Shown one piece after another: positions 23,701-36,289 of a stretch of 64,000 nt of DNA (the first letter of the stretch is position 1; the number at the start of each line of letters is the position of its first letter). A program made the translations under genes and the position numbers. Source of the stretch: Gordionus sp. m RMFG-2023 (taxonomy: Eukaryota > Nematomorpha > Gordioida > Chordodea > Parachordodidae); the NCBI RefSeq assembly GCF_954871325.1, contig NC_088778.1, positions 26,273,120-26,337,119 of the forward strand, in the 5' to 3' direction. The notes beneath the pieces were generated by a model. That model did not search any database. It was not told where the DNA came from and worked only from the letters and a program-made list of their open reading frames with translations.

Positions 23701-24200
23701 TCCTGCGGCTCTTAAGCTGTTCATTTTTAAATTCACATTTACGACTCCAAATCTAATACAGAATTATAAAAACGAAACCTTTCATCAATACTAGCTTGGC
23801 CTAAATCTTAAAAAAATTGCTACCGAGTCTTGGGCCAAAGGGAATTGGTGCGCTAAGCTCTCTCCCTAACAATTTTTTTTCCTTCTCCAAAGGGCTGAAA
23901 GTTGCTATACATACTGATTGAAGAAGTAAATATTTAGCACGGAATTTTACCTGTGCAAATATTTCCACTCAATCTTAACATAATTTTACAGGTGAAAGTA
24001 AACAAAGGTAATTTCTTTGCAATTACCATTTCCACCTCAATTATACCTAAAGATTTCTTAGTCCATATAATGCAGGTGCGTTATTTGTAATTTGGTTGCT
24101 TAAGTACCCCCTTTTAGAACTAATTTTGGAAAATGGCTTAGTATGCAATTTTTCAAATACCATCACCATATTTTTTAAAAATAAGTATAACGTGTCATAT
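20754..24200. other. Region of less AT-rich, low-repeat sequence without a recognised gene
   Basis: This block right of the LTR fossil has fewer A/T homopolymers than its surroundings. Scattered short frames occur on both strands, the longest a 139-codon minus frame at 23317-23736. A poly-G run at 21173-21182 is the only simple repeat seen. I recognise no conserved domain. It may be an old insertion whose genes have decayed past recognition, or simply different intergenic DNA. Confidence 0.3.
23317..23736 (-). other. Unassigned 139-codon open frame, helix-rich
   Basis: A minus-strand frame of 139 codons in unusually balanced sequence. The first 90 residues look helical and mixed-charge (RLQSWFFELALELVDESIP, then KAKYLITLIKLLSVKNLIT, then KEREVIRDYCKCEESLILQ), like repeat-helix or scaffold proteins. 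No motif I can name is present. No promoter or splice partner was found. It could be an exon of an unknown gene or a remnant of an inserted element. Confidence 0.3.
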
Positions 24201-27200
24201 AAACTATTATATTAAATGCTAAACCCAAATTACCTTTAAAAGATCATAGTTTAAAAAATAGATAATATCAATAAAGGAAAATTTGAAATATTTCAAGCTT
24301 TCAAGCTTTAAGATGGATAATAATTTTTTACATAATTATGTTATCCCTTCGAAAACTCATTATTCATCTTCTAAACAAAACGAATTAATTCCTATCATTT
24401 TCAATCATATTATTGAACAAATAATAAAAAATATAAATGACTCTGATTATTATTTTATAATGTCCATTTCTGCAAGAGATTGTAATCACCATGAACAGTT
24501 AGAATATCTATAAGATAGGTTAAAGATGTGAATACAAGTTGTTTATAGGTGTTAGAAGATTATATAAATTAAATGCCAGCTCTTTAACATGTACTATAGC
24601 AAACACTCTCCTGGATATCAAAATTCAGGATGTTTGTATCACCCAAAGCGATGATATAATGTCATGGAGGGACATCTTTCAGGTGTACAAAACAATTTAG
24701 AAATCAAGGGCATAAACATGGCTTTATATTTTCATTGCTATGCTCTTAAATTGAATATTGTTGTTGTATCAACATGTTTCATATGATTCTTAGTTCGAAA
24801 TTTTTTAAATATTTTAGAAAATTTTTATAATTCAGTTACACATTTTGAAAAATTATCCTATTACCAAAAGATTTAGGGGCTTAAACGATTGACGAATTTC
24901 GCTCCATTCTTTGGGGATGCTAAATGCAATTAGATAAGTTAAACGAACGTTTCCTTCTATAATTTTTATAAACAAACGGTGACATATATCACATAGAAGA
25001 GTTAAAGCCTTAATAACAAATATTTGACACTTATATTATGTCTTTTTATTTCGAGAAAATTTTATCCTCTGTAAATATTTGCAATATAGATTATTGATGC
25101 TTTAATATTAGCAAAACGGGTGATCATTTTCTAATATTTTTAAAGAATCTATTGATTTTTCAATACTTTGTTAAATATGTGTAGCAGGAGAACAAAAAAG
25201 GTCATATTAGATTCACATGTTCAAGGTGGTGAAATTGTTAATAATGATTTTGCTAAAAATTTATAAAATATAGATGTATATTATAATTCTGATTAGGAAG
25301 TCTTTTATGGTGAGAATATTAAAAGCCATAAATTATTTTACGGATGCAAATAATATCCAGCCTTTTATATATGCAGAAAATTTTAATAGGCGATATTCTC
25401 TAATTAGCAAATACCTATTATTATTAGCTAGAAATTTTATAAAAAAGTAATAATTAAGCTATATTGTATACAAGAAACCAACTCGCACAGATTATTTAAC
25501 CAAGTTGTGCATCCTACACTTAACTTTTTAATATGAGGTACATATATCTTACGTGATACACATAACCTTTAAACTGAAGCTGAATAAATTTAAACCAGTC
25601 TTCTAGCGTATCTAAGAAATTGACCACATTATCAATCAAAAAATAGATCATTTTTGTGATAAAACAAAAAATTTTGATATTCCTATTTAGCTATCATAAT
25701 CATGCCATAGAAAGCTTAAAAAATAACATAAATTAGCAAAATGTTTTGAGTTTTTGTTTTAAAATACTTATCAGGTTCGATTCTATTCTAGAAGACTTGA
25801 ATCTGATTGAATTTTATTATTGAAAACTATTAAAAAGGTAACCATATTTCAACAGGAAAAAAATTCTAAAAGTTAAAATAAAAATAGTTTGTGTTATTTT
25901 TGAAAATAATATTCAAAAAATGGTCAGGAAAAAATAATAATTTGCCGAGGTCCAAGTTCAGTTCGAAATAAAGTTTAAATTCAGTGACCGAGTGTGACAA
26001 ATTGTCTATCCGACTGATCCAAGTTTGATAGGATCGAACAAAATTTGAACAGATATGAGCTGGGCTCTAATTTCCAGGGTTCCTACTGCTTAAAATAAAA
26101 TGATCTTCAAAGATTTTGGCTTTTTGAAGATTAAGAAAAATGAAGATTTTTAAAAATTAAGAATGCTCAAAATTTTTGATCAAATTTTGCCTAAAATTTC
26201 AAATATGCATAAAACATCTTCTATAATGAAATCAAAAAATTTTATTTAAAAAAAATATACATCTAATTTCATAAAAAAAATCTTTATCTAATTATAAATA
26301 AAACTTTGTTTTTCTTCCTATCTCCTTCTGGTAAAAAAGTGCCTCGTGGCCATATTTTCCGAGGGCAGATTTGACAACAGAAACGAATTTAATATTGTTA
26401 AGCTCTGAATATTTATTTAATTTTTATTTCCGCTACCGAAAGAGAGTTTTTGTGGGTGTTAGATTTCGCGAATAGGTTTATTCAAGTGTAATGGAATGCC
26501 TCTTACATCTAAAATATCGAGATCTAAAGCTAAATGGGGCATGGTATGTTGCTTCTTAGAACTTTGGATATTATATTTTGCCTGCAATGCCTAGGTTGGC
26601 TACCTTTTAAGGATCGGAAGTGCAATAGGATGGCATCCATTAGTGTTGTTAAACGACTCAATTTTTTTTTAAAAAAAGATTAACCAAAATTTTAGTCAAA
26701 AAATATTAAGCAACCGTGGAGATTTTACTCACCAATGGTAGAACGGTTTGGGCATTTATTAGCAAAATCTCGATTCATAGGTAATATTATTTTGGCTAAC
26801 ATTTTAATTTATAATCTCAAAAATCGAGCAGTTCAACAACCATATTGCCCAATCTTAATTATTTATAATAACTAAATCTTCAGTTTGGTTAGTTCCCGAA
26901 GATTTTCATGAGCGACAAAAAAAATCTTCAAGTTTAATTTTTTTGCAAAACCGGTTAATTTCATGGATAACCAGAAAAAATTTGTTAAAACTTTTATCGC
27001 TAAATTTTTTTTCTTCCGATCATAGGTTACTTTATTTAAATATTTACTGATATAATATGTTGTCAAAATGTAATAGCAAATATTTAATTTTTTAAAAGGT
27101 AAAATTAATAAAAAATGTAGAAATAGAGTTTACGAGAAAGGAAACTAGGAATATGGAAGCTTATTCAATGGAAGAAATAAAACTTAGATAGTTAGAGCGA

Positions 27201-28128
27201 ATAAAGGTGGTAGCAAGTTTTTGACGTAAGAAGAGGGAGTCCTTAGGCTTATTGGTTTTTTCGCGGATCCATTTACCTAATTCTTTAAAAAAATGTTGAG
27301 CTTTGCTAACTAAGAAAAAAGAGTCAATAAACTCTATTTTATGATTTTTCGAGTATCTAAATTAATTTGTAAAATTGTTTCCCCTTAAAAAGGGGATAAA
27401 AAAAATTTTCAATAGATGAAATAACTCATTTATGATCCTTCGCACGGAAATCTTTAGTAAAAGGCGAAAGATTTATGCGTTCTGCGAAGAATCTGAGACT
27501 AAATATTATTATGAAAAATTTTGATATTTATTATATAATATTTGTATGTAATTGCAAGTGTTATAAAAGATTAAATTTTATATCTAAGTTATCAAATATA
27601 ATTTTTAATAAATCTAATAAAATAAATATAGTAACTTTAGAATGAAATAATAAATGAGTTTTTGATTTTCATTAATTAAATATTAATAATAATATTAGTT
27701 AATATATATTTGAAGTATAATTAAAATATATACGCTAGATGGCGTAAATATATTAAATAATTAAATAATGTTGTTTTTTAAGGAAATATAGATTAAAAAG
27801 ATAAAAGATTGAATAATATAAAATGTATAATTAAAAATAAGGTATGGAACTCAATACAAACTAAGTTTTATCTTATTTAAAAAATTCATTGATTATTATA
27901 TCATCACCGGATAGCAAATAATTTTAGGAAGATTAGGGCATTAAACATATGTTTATATATCAATATATTTATTACATGCCCATTACTATATATAACCAAA
28001 ATATTACAATCATTTTTCTGGCAAATAAAACTATGATTATTTCAATATATGTTCGGCACCATATAGCATTAATCAGGCTGGGTACTAAGCTATGATACAT
28101 TCACTCTTAAAAATAAAAAATAAATCTT
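24201..28128. other. Intergenic, AT-rich; holds one MITE and one dispersed repeat
   Basis: No gene is visible. A 76-codon plus frame at 24283-24513 and a 64-codon minus frame at 26872-27066 have no support. A copy of the AAAAATCTTC repeat lies at about 26100-26240 and a GTTGTTAAACG MITE at 26641-26845. The last part should contain the promoter of the zinc-finger gene, but no clear element is seen. Confidence 0.4.
26641..26845. mobile_element. MITE, GTTGTTAAACGGCTC family (degenerate copy)
   Basis: It begins TTAGTGTTGTTAAACGACTC, carries the internal 'gagattttactcaccaatgg' and 'aaatctcga' signatures, and ends near GCAGTTCAACAACCA. It is more diverged than the copy at 8889. Confidence 0.5.
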
Positions 28129-31100
28129 ATGGACAATGTAAGATCAAAACGGTTTGTAGCTAAATTTAATCTGGATTGTGAATGGAATGCGTGTAAGGAA
28201 AATTATAATGATTTAAATCCATTTTTTATCCACGTCAAATCGCATATCTTTGAAATTGTTATCGATTATAAAGAAATTGTCAATTGCAGTAAAGATTATC
28301 AATCAGGTAAGATCATATGTTTATTAATGTAATTAATATTTTTAATTAAGAATATACATGCCTATGGCGAAATTGTAATTTTGCTACAAAGCTAACATCT
28401 GAGTTTGTCAGACATGTATTATTCCATGCCTTTCATTCTAAATTAAAATCTATTGGGCAAACTGTATTGCAATTAAATGATCAAATGTGTAATTTGGATC
28501 CATTTAGTGCAAATATATTACCTGAGCCATTAGACCGTCTTGTATGCCAATGGGTAAACTGTGAGGTAATATATTATTTTATTAATGATATTCCTTTTGC
28601 TAAACCTTTATTTAATTTAAAGACCTAAATATTCTCTATCAAAACTGAGCAAGACATTTTTTAATTAAATTTAGCTGTATCAGAAAATTAGTCAGTGGCC
28701 CTATATTTATATTTTAGATATCAATATATTGATCTTCTAAAATTTAAGCAATTCATCTAATGTATTTTATTTTTTATAATTACATATTGTGAAAAAAATC
28801 ATTTAGTACAAAACTGAAGATCACCTTTTATTTTACATGCACATTCAATACCATTTGAACGATCTTGAGGGAGAAGCTGAAAAATATAACCCACCCAAAT
28901 TCATATGTGGTTGGAAAGGTAATATGTTAAAAATAAACCCTTTATAAAAAAAGAAAAGAATTTAGTGCCAGTTCCAGAGTTAGAATCTGCTACAGTTCTG
29001 GGATTGGATCAGAGTTAGACAGTAACACAAATACTTGTATCTAAGATATATTCTTGTATCTAGTGCTTGTATCTTTTTGACATTTTTAATAAAATCTTGT
29101 TTTCATTTTCTTGACAAAAGTTACAAATATTTTTTAAATTTTTGTTTAGGCTAAAAATTTCAGTTGTTTTAAAACTTTTAGAAGTTTTGAAATATTAAAG
29201 AAATTTTATGTTAAATTTTTAAATTTTCTAGAATTCTATTTTGGATATATTTTTATTTTTTAGTTCTATAAATTTTCAAAAGTTTGTGAATCGTATTAAA
29301 ATTTCTTTAATTTTGTCGCTTCATTTCCTTTCTTTATAATTTAAATTATTATTCATTATTATTGGAATGGAAGAAAATATATTTACTAAAATTTCACTGG
29401 CCTATATTTTTGAATTATCTTTGGGCCAGAGTTTAATATTTGTGCAAAAATAAAAAATTCTCAAAGATTTTGATCTCTTTCTTTGGCTTTTAGTATTTTT
29501 TGATCAAATTTTACTAAAAATTCCATATATTTTTTTGTAAAAATATTTTTTGTGATTTTTATATATAAAAAATTATTCATGAAAAAAATTTGATCTTTAA
29601 TAATAATCTTCAATTATACCTGATATTATTATATAAATATTGATATTTGGTTAATTTATATTTTTTGATTGTGTTTAAAAAAAGTTTTTTTTCATAATGA
29701 TGCCCCTTGGTTTTAAAATTATATTTATATAAATGATTCCATGAGGATTTATCGAAAAATCATTTATTTACTAATGTCTAATAATTTTAAAAAATTTCTA
29801 AATAAAATTTCGAAAATAGTTCCTCTAGAAGAATAAACCATAGAATTTGATGTTATGTATTTGGAATTTATCATTCATCTTGTTGAAACAATTAATACTC
29901 ATATATTTTATAGCATTTGTATTTCTATAGGTAGATAGTTCATAGATTTCTCTATCTCTATTTTTAAATGTTGGGTCACACACAATTCATTCATAGCTAT
30001 TTTTTTTTGAACCACTAGATTATTTAAACCTCCTCATCAACTTTATGTCTAATTGTGCAGAAGGAATAGATAAATTTTTTCATACCAAGTATCTGGCATC
30101 TAAAATACTCTTATTTAGCAAAAGATACATATCTTTTTGATATTTTTTAATATTACTTGTAATGGTACATTTTAAAAAATCTGAATCTATCTTCTTTTTT
30201 TTAAGGACCTGTCCAACTCCTGGAAGGGATTTGATAATTGTCCAAGTCGTGTTTCTTATCACCTATTATATATATATCAGAATCAGAAGGAATCTATATC
30301 CCGGCCTATTTGAAAAAAAATCCGTTTTCAAACCTGTCCCAGCATATATTTTTTTTAGCCTAGATGTTTACCTTTAACCATTTTTACATATTGCCCAGCC
30401 TTAATCCAGAATTTTTTAAATTTTGTTATTTTTGAATGTAAAAGGTAAAATTGAAAACAATGAGCAGTGAATGAATATTTAACACTCCACTAAGAAAGAA
30501 AGAAAGAAAGAAAGGAGAGAATTGAAGAAAGATTTTCCAACTTATTAATTGATATATGAGGCACGGGTTTATTATTTTTTTAAAAAATTTTTATGGTTTG
30601 ATCCATAAACCCTAGCAGTGCTTTGATATATATATATAAACACCACGGAAAGAAATAGAGAAATTTATTTTTAAAAATGGAAATTTATAAATGAAAGATA
30701 AGAATTATACAACAACAAAAATATCATATGAAAAAAAAATGAATAAAATAAATCATATCAAGATTGCAATTTGCAGTATAGGTACAAAACAAAAATAGAA
30801 GAGCATATGCGAACTCACACTCACGAAAAAACGATAGCCTGTCCTACATGCGGATCCTTATATGCCAATAAAAATAAATTTTCGGAGCACATCATGAGAC
30901 AAGTCACGGAAGAAAGTAAAAGAGGAAAAAAAATAATTTCACTTTCTTTTCAAGAAGGATTCTTTTTTAAAAAAATATTTTATTTGTTTGGGGGATCCTT
31001 GGAAGGTTCCAGAAACACTCTGTGGGTAGGGAAATAAGGATATTACAGAGATCTTCATAAAATTTTACGATAACCTGAAGATTTTTATATTGAGATGGTC

Positions 31101-34100
31101 GGAAGTAGTGACGCATCTTTCCATTTAATTTATAAAATACTGAATGCAGTATTTTATCCAGAAAAATATTGAGCGAGCCTGAAGATTCTGCTCATTGATG
31201 GCACAAAGGTTACATCTATTAGCGAAGAGGCTTGGGCAATATTTTTCTGGCTAAAATATTGAGTTAGCCATTTTAAAAAATCGGCTGAAATGAAACGATT
31301 TTGAATCACTAGTCAAAACGTAACCTTCCATTCCCCCTTCCCCCCCTCCCTTATAACTAACAGCAACCATTGTTGAAAGAAGAATAATATCGCTATCTTA
31401 AATTTGAAGTCCCAGCTTTAAGGGGTAAAATGGTGCAGTGTTGTTTTTTTTTAAAAAGAATTAAAATGAGATATTGGGGTTTCAATAAAACTTGCTATTA
31501 TTTTAAAGATCAAAAATTTCGCTGCCAGTTATGCAAAAAGCCTTTCGCGTCTCAAAAGATTCTGAAAATACACTGCAAGCATCATAGTAATGACGTTATA
31601 TAAAAAAATTTAATTGAATATATAATATTTTTTTGACCCTTTTTATAAGAAAAAATTATCAAGCTTTTAATTTTTGGGGATTATGGGTTATAAGTTATAT
31701 TTTTTTCTCTTTAAATTAATGCGAAAAAAATGAAATAAATGAAGCATCGTCATACAAATGCCCTTTCTGTCCTTTCGTATTCGCCACGCCGGGTAACGTT
31801 AAGAAGCACATAAACTACAAGCACCAAGAACATCGCCCTTTTAAATGCCAAAGTTGTGACATCACCTCGAAATCTAGGTTTAAAAAAATTTATATATATG
31901 AATATTTAACATTTAATTTTGCGCTTAAAATAAATCCTTAGGGCTGTGTACTTAGTCGACCTTAGTATTGACTAAATAACCAAAAAAAAAATAAATGAAT
32001 AAATTATGAAAAATAATGCCACTAAATACTTAAAACAAACCAAAAATAGGGGGTTTACTAGCTCAAAGGCCTTTTAGCTAAAAAGAAACCATTAAGTTAG
32101 ACTATTTAATAGAGTTTCCCGTAGCTAATTATTGCTAAAGAATCATTTTTTGGGTATTCATCACCCGTGTAAATTTGTAATTTAAAGGGAGTAAGACTCC
32201 AAAAATCTAAGACGAGAATATTATTTCGGATAATCAGTTACCTTGTAAGCAGGTTTAATCGTTACTGACCTATCGATTTTTCGATTTCATTATCGAAATA
32301 TTTTAATTCATTAAAAATTTGAACAGGTACGACGCTCAGAAACACTTTGAAATAATTCACGGTCAAGATAAAACCAATGAAATATTCAGATGTACCGCCA
32401 GCATCGAGGGTTAGAACGACCATTTTTTATTGTTCGATTATTATTTATGATATGGTATATTTTTATATCTATCTCGTCCTGTAAAACATATTTTCTTTAT
32501 TCCCTTATGGCATTGTTAAAAAAAAGCCTATTTGGGTCTTTAAAAAACTGCCCGATTAAGATTCTAGTCGAAATAATATCATGTAAACCTGGAGAATTTG
32601 TTTACAAATGGGAAAAAGGTTTGACCCGCTATGCAAATCTCGAGGCTTACATAATATTATTTTGGTTAAAATCTTAATCGAGCCGTTTTAAAAATCGACC
32701 CAAATCAGGCTATTTAACAACGTTACTTATTCCTCTATTTTTTAAATAACATTCCAAAATTCGTTGACTAGATTCTTAACTAATTCAGTCTAGCTTAGGA
32801 TCTAAAATGTAAAAAAAAATCACATCAAACAAATGATTGTGCTTATTTACCAACTTCAAATAATTTTAAGCCCATTTTTAAAAATTAAAATATATCCAAT
32901 TTTGTAGGCTTATATTAATATAACATATGTTAATTATATTTGAATTATATAAAAATATAATAGTGGTTAAAACCAATCATATTAGCAAAATGACAATTTC
33001 GAACACAAATAATGGAAAAAACAAAATAAATAAGAGCGAATATATTACATAAACCAGTACCGTTATTCAAAAATAAATAAATAATCTCCCTAATCATGAA
33101 GAGAGAGCGAATTAATAAAACGCTTATAAATTTCACTCAATTTTATAAGATATTACGTGACTGTTCGGGAAATTTTAAATATCTCAATTTTAAATTATTT
33201 ACTCGGAGCGATTTTTTAAATTTGAATAATCTTTTTTGTTTTTTTGCAAAGTGATGAGCTTAAAGTAACGTTTACAATGGCGAGATTAATTGTTTGCATA
33301 TTTATGACTACAAAATCGTATCTATTTCCCGCTTGATACACATTTTTTTTGTCAAAATAGATTTTGTCCATTTACTATTTATATAAACTACCATGATATT
33401 AATTGCAGATTGCCATCCGTATTAGGTTAAAATAGTTTAATTGTTAATATCTATATTGGTAACAAAGATTTTTTTAAACGTATTTATTAGACATTTTGTG
33501 TCCCGTTTCGAATCTGCTATATAAAGGTCTCATAATTTTAGAATAATACTTTGACGAGTTTCAAATGATTATTTTCAATAATAAAATGATATATTAATCA
33601 GAATGATTTATTCTCAATTTAATAAATTTTTCAAAACAAATAAATAAATCAGTCAATAAGTCTCAAACGCCGTGTCCATTTGAGTGCAAATCAGAGTTAG
33701 TGTTATCTAGGCACTATAGGCTTGAACATCCTACACACGTTGTCTCGACCATTCCAACTTTAATATCCAACCCGCCTCCTCCGCCGCTTACTTCTTCCGA
33801 AGTTGTTGATAACTCGAATCTCACGAATTCGATGTCCGTTTCTTCTTCTAACACCAAACCACCAAAAGTTTTTTTTTTTAAAACAAACGAATAAATTTTA
33901 TTTATTATAGTTGGGTAATGGCTAAAAAAAATGGCTGATTCAGCTTAGTCTACAGACGGGTGCCAAAAATAAAATCCGCACCGCATAGAGACGCGAGTTC
34001 ATTTATTTCTTCATCCTTCAAAGCGAAACTTTATTTTCAAAAAATATCGCCGAGGCGGAGGTGATTGTATTTGGTTGGAAACTAAGTTTAGTCTTTTTTT

Positions 34101-36289
34101 TAGCCTGCTAAAATGTCTAAAATTAAGCAATTTTCCTAACTATAATAAATATAATATTGATTAGCCTTCTCTCTAGTATTGGAGGGATCATCTCACGTCT
34201 TATTCGGATGAGTCATAATATATTTTTTTATTAGTAGATAAATGGCGTCTAAACGAAGTTCCAAAAGGAAAAGAGAGACACTTTTCATTTGTCATAATTT
34301 TTTTTTTAAGTCTGGCCTTTTATTTTTTAGAAATATCTAATTGGACCTAACTATTATGGTTTATTTTAAATAGGTCTTAGCAGAGCTTTAGAATATATAG
34401 ATCAGTTCTATATTCAGGTATACATATTGAAAATGTCAACCGAATTATTGTAGCAGTTAATATGCTACTACCTAAGATATTTAATGTTTTTTTTCATCAT
34501 ATTTTTTATGATGGCTTTTCTTTTCATTTATTCTCAGGAACAATTTTACACTTAACTTTATTTAATATGCTAGCAATTAATTTATAAACGCATATCCAAT
34601 AAGCGGGTTATTATATAATATCGCAGGGTTTACTATTATCTCCATCTCGAGGTTTTAACATGTGAAATATTTATACTCTTGCAACACTGAACTATGTAAA
34701 TCCATAGAGACTAGGGATCTTTTATTACTTGTTTTAAAAATAATATACCTATTCACGACCTTAAAAATAATAGAAGATCAAAATCATTCCTACGCTACGA
34801 TATTTTTGTCACCTTTGCGAGAAAAAATATTCGCGCTCTGACAAATTGAGTCGTCACTTGCAAACTATACATCAATTCACCAATCACAATCAAAGATTTC
34901 GGTATTAAACTTCTTATCTATATCTTTTTGAAGTGTTACTTGATTATTATAAAATTCAAATTTTTTTTAAAAAAAAACACTAAATATTTGAATAGAATGT
35001 GATTTTTTAGACTAAAAAAATATAATGCATCGTGTATTTTGGTACTCAAAATATAAACCAAAATAATAAAATAAAATATCTTAGCTGGAATAGAATTCTC
35101 TGTTCACAAGAGCGTACGCAGGAATTTGGTCTGGGGGGGGAAGGATAATAAAATTTTTTATGAAATATTATTGTTATTTAAAAATATTAACAATAAATTT
35201 ATTAGGACTAATAACTATTTCTAATACACACGCGCCTGTCTGTTCAGAATTAAGATAGGACACCTAATATTTTTTTCTTCCATTTTGGAGTGCTTCACTC
35301 CACATTTACAAAACTTTTGTGTTAGGAGCGGATTTTTGAGTTATTTATTACCAATAAATTTAAAATTATATGTTACCATCTATTTAGGCTTTTTGTAAAT
35401 GAGTTTTTATTTTTTTTAGTTAAAACTAGATTTTTTTTATTTTATGTCTTTTAACGAGACGCCAATCATTGTCGTTTCTAATAATTATAAGTTCGAAAAT
35501 AATTGAAGGCAATGTTAAAAGAGAGTAAATATAAGTTTGGCTTTTGTTAATAAAAAATAATCATCATTTCAGCCTTAAATTATTAAAAGATATAAGTTTT
35601 ATGGTAAGACAAATTAAAAAATATTATATTCATATTAAATAATACAATAGCTAAAATTAAACACAAAAAAAAATAAAAGCTACCAACTCTACGGGGACGG
35701 TAATTATCGGATAAAACCACTATTTATTATAGCTCTAGACAACGATAAAAATTCTAATGATTCCATTAATGACCCTAACATTCCCTTTCCTCATGCCGTC
35801 AATTCTAAGCAACGTAATACAAGTTGCCTCCCCATAGCCTCAAACAAAAATCTTTTACCCCATATTAATAATGATGCCAGTTTATCTAATCTAAACAATA
35901 TGTACAAGCCCGTTCTCATTGACAACATGGGCTACAATTTCTCTAGTAGCGAGAATGAGAACCTGTTAATTTCCCCGAACCCCCTCCTGAACCAGCGACA
36001 TGATTTCAACCCCCATTTAATCTCTAAAAAATATTTCGGGAATGATAAAGATATAGTGGTAGTGAATAACAACAATAACAATCAGGGCATCCAACAATTT
36101 AATTACGTCTTCAATAATTCTAATCCCATTCGTGATGAATCCGCAACCCAACAACGACTGTCTTACGATGTTTTAGAAGCGGGCAACGCGGTTCGTTCTC
36201 ATAACTTTGATATGCAGCCTACACTAGAATCCGGTAGCACTTATCATGTGTTGAATTCTGTCAAGTTCATCGATCGAGAAATAGTTTGA
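28129..36289 (+). CDS. HINFP: HINFP-like C2H2 zinc-finger transcription factor (10 exons, 633 residues)
   Basis: Exons: 28129-28306, 28351-28565, 28807-28918, 30763-30915, 31509-31586, 31745-31877, 32327-32409, 33653-33867, 34777-34901, 35680-36289. Their summed length is 1902 nt, an exact codon multiple, and every junction keeps phase. Fingers follow the vertebrate histone H4 factor HINFP in order. Residues 1-170 hold four C-x4-C fingers (CEWNAC, CLWRNC, CQWVNC, CGWKDC). Then come ACPTCGSLYANKNKF, whose last His is absent as in the vertebrate protein, then CQLC, CPFC with KHQEHRPFKC, CQSC, a widely spaced finger ending HYRLEH, and CHLC with HQF and QRFRY. HINFP binds the histone H4 gene element at S-phase entry; that role is inferred here. 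Odd: a Pro/Ser-rich spacer (~340-389) before the last finger and an Asn-rich tail. The exon 7/8 junction and exon 8 donor are the weakest. Confidence 0.9.
31165..31315. mobile_element. GTTGTTAAACGGCTC-family MITE fragment in an intron of the HINFP-like gene
   Basis: It carries 'agattctgctcattgatggcacaaaggtt', 'aatatttttctggctaaaatattgagttagcc' and 'aaaaaatcggctgaaatgaaacg', the family core. The left terminus is lost. It lies between exons 4 and 5. Confidence 0.5.
32530..32720. mobile_element. GTTGTTAAACGGCTC-family MITE in intron 7 of the HINFP-like gene
   Basis: It contains 'aatctcgaggcttacataatattattttgg', 'atcgagccgttttaaaaatcgacccaaatcagg' and ends CTATTTAACAACGTTA. The left end is degenerate. 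A 95-codon plus frame here is a by-product. Confidence 0.5.
35107..35238. mobile_element. G-run hAT-like MITE with exact 8-bp target duplication
   Basis: A 132-bp copy from CAAGAGCGTACGCAGG to CACACGCGCCTG, with the family G run. It is flanked by identical TCTGTTCA at 35099-35106 and 35239-35246. This is the best evidence that the G-run family is hAT-type. It sits in intron 9 of the HINFP-like gene. Confidence 0.78.
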
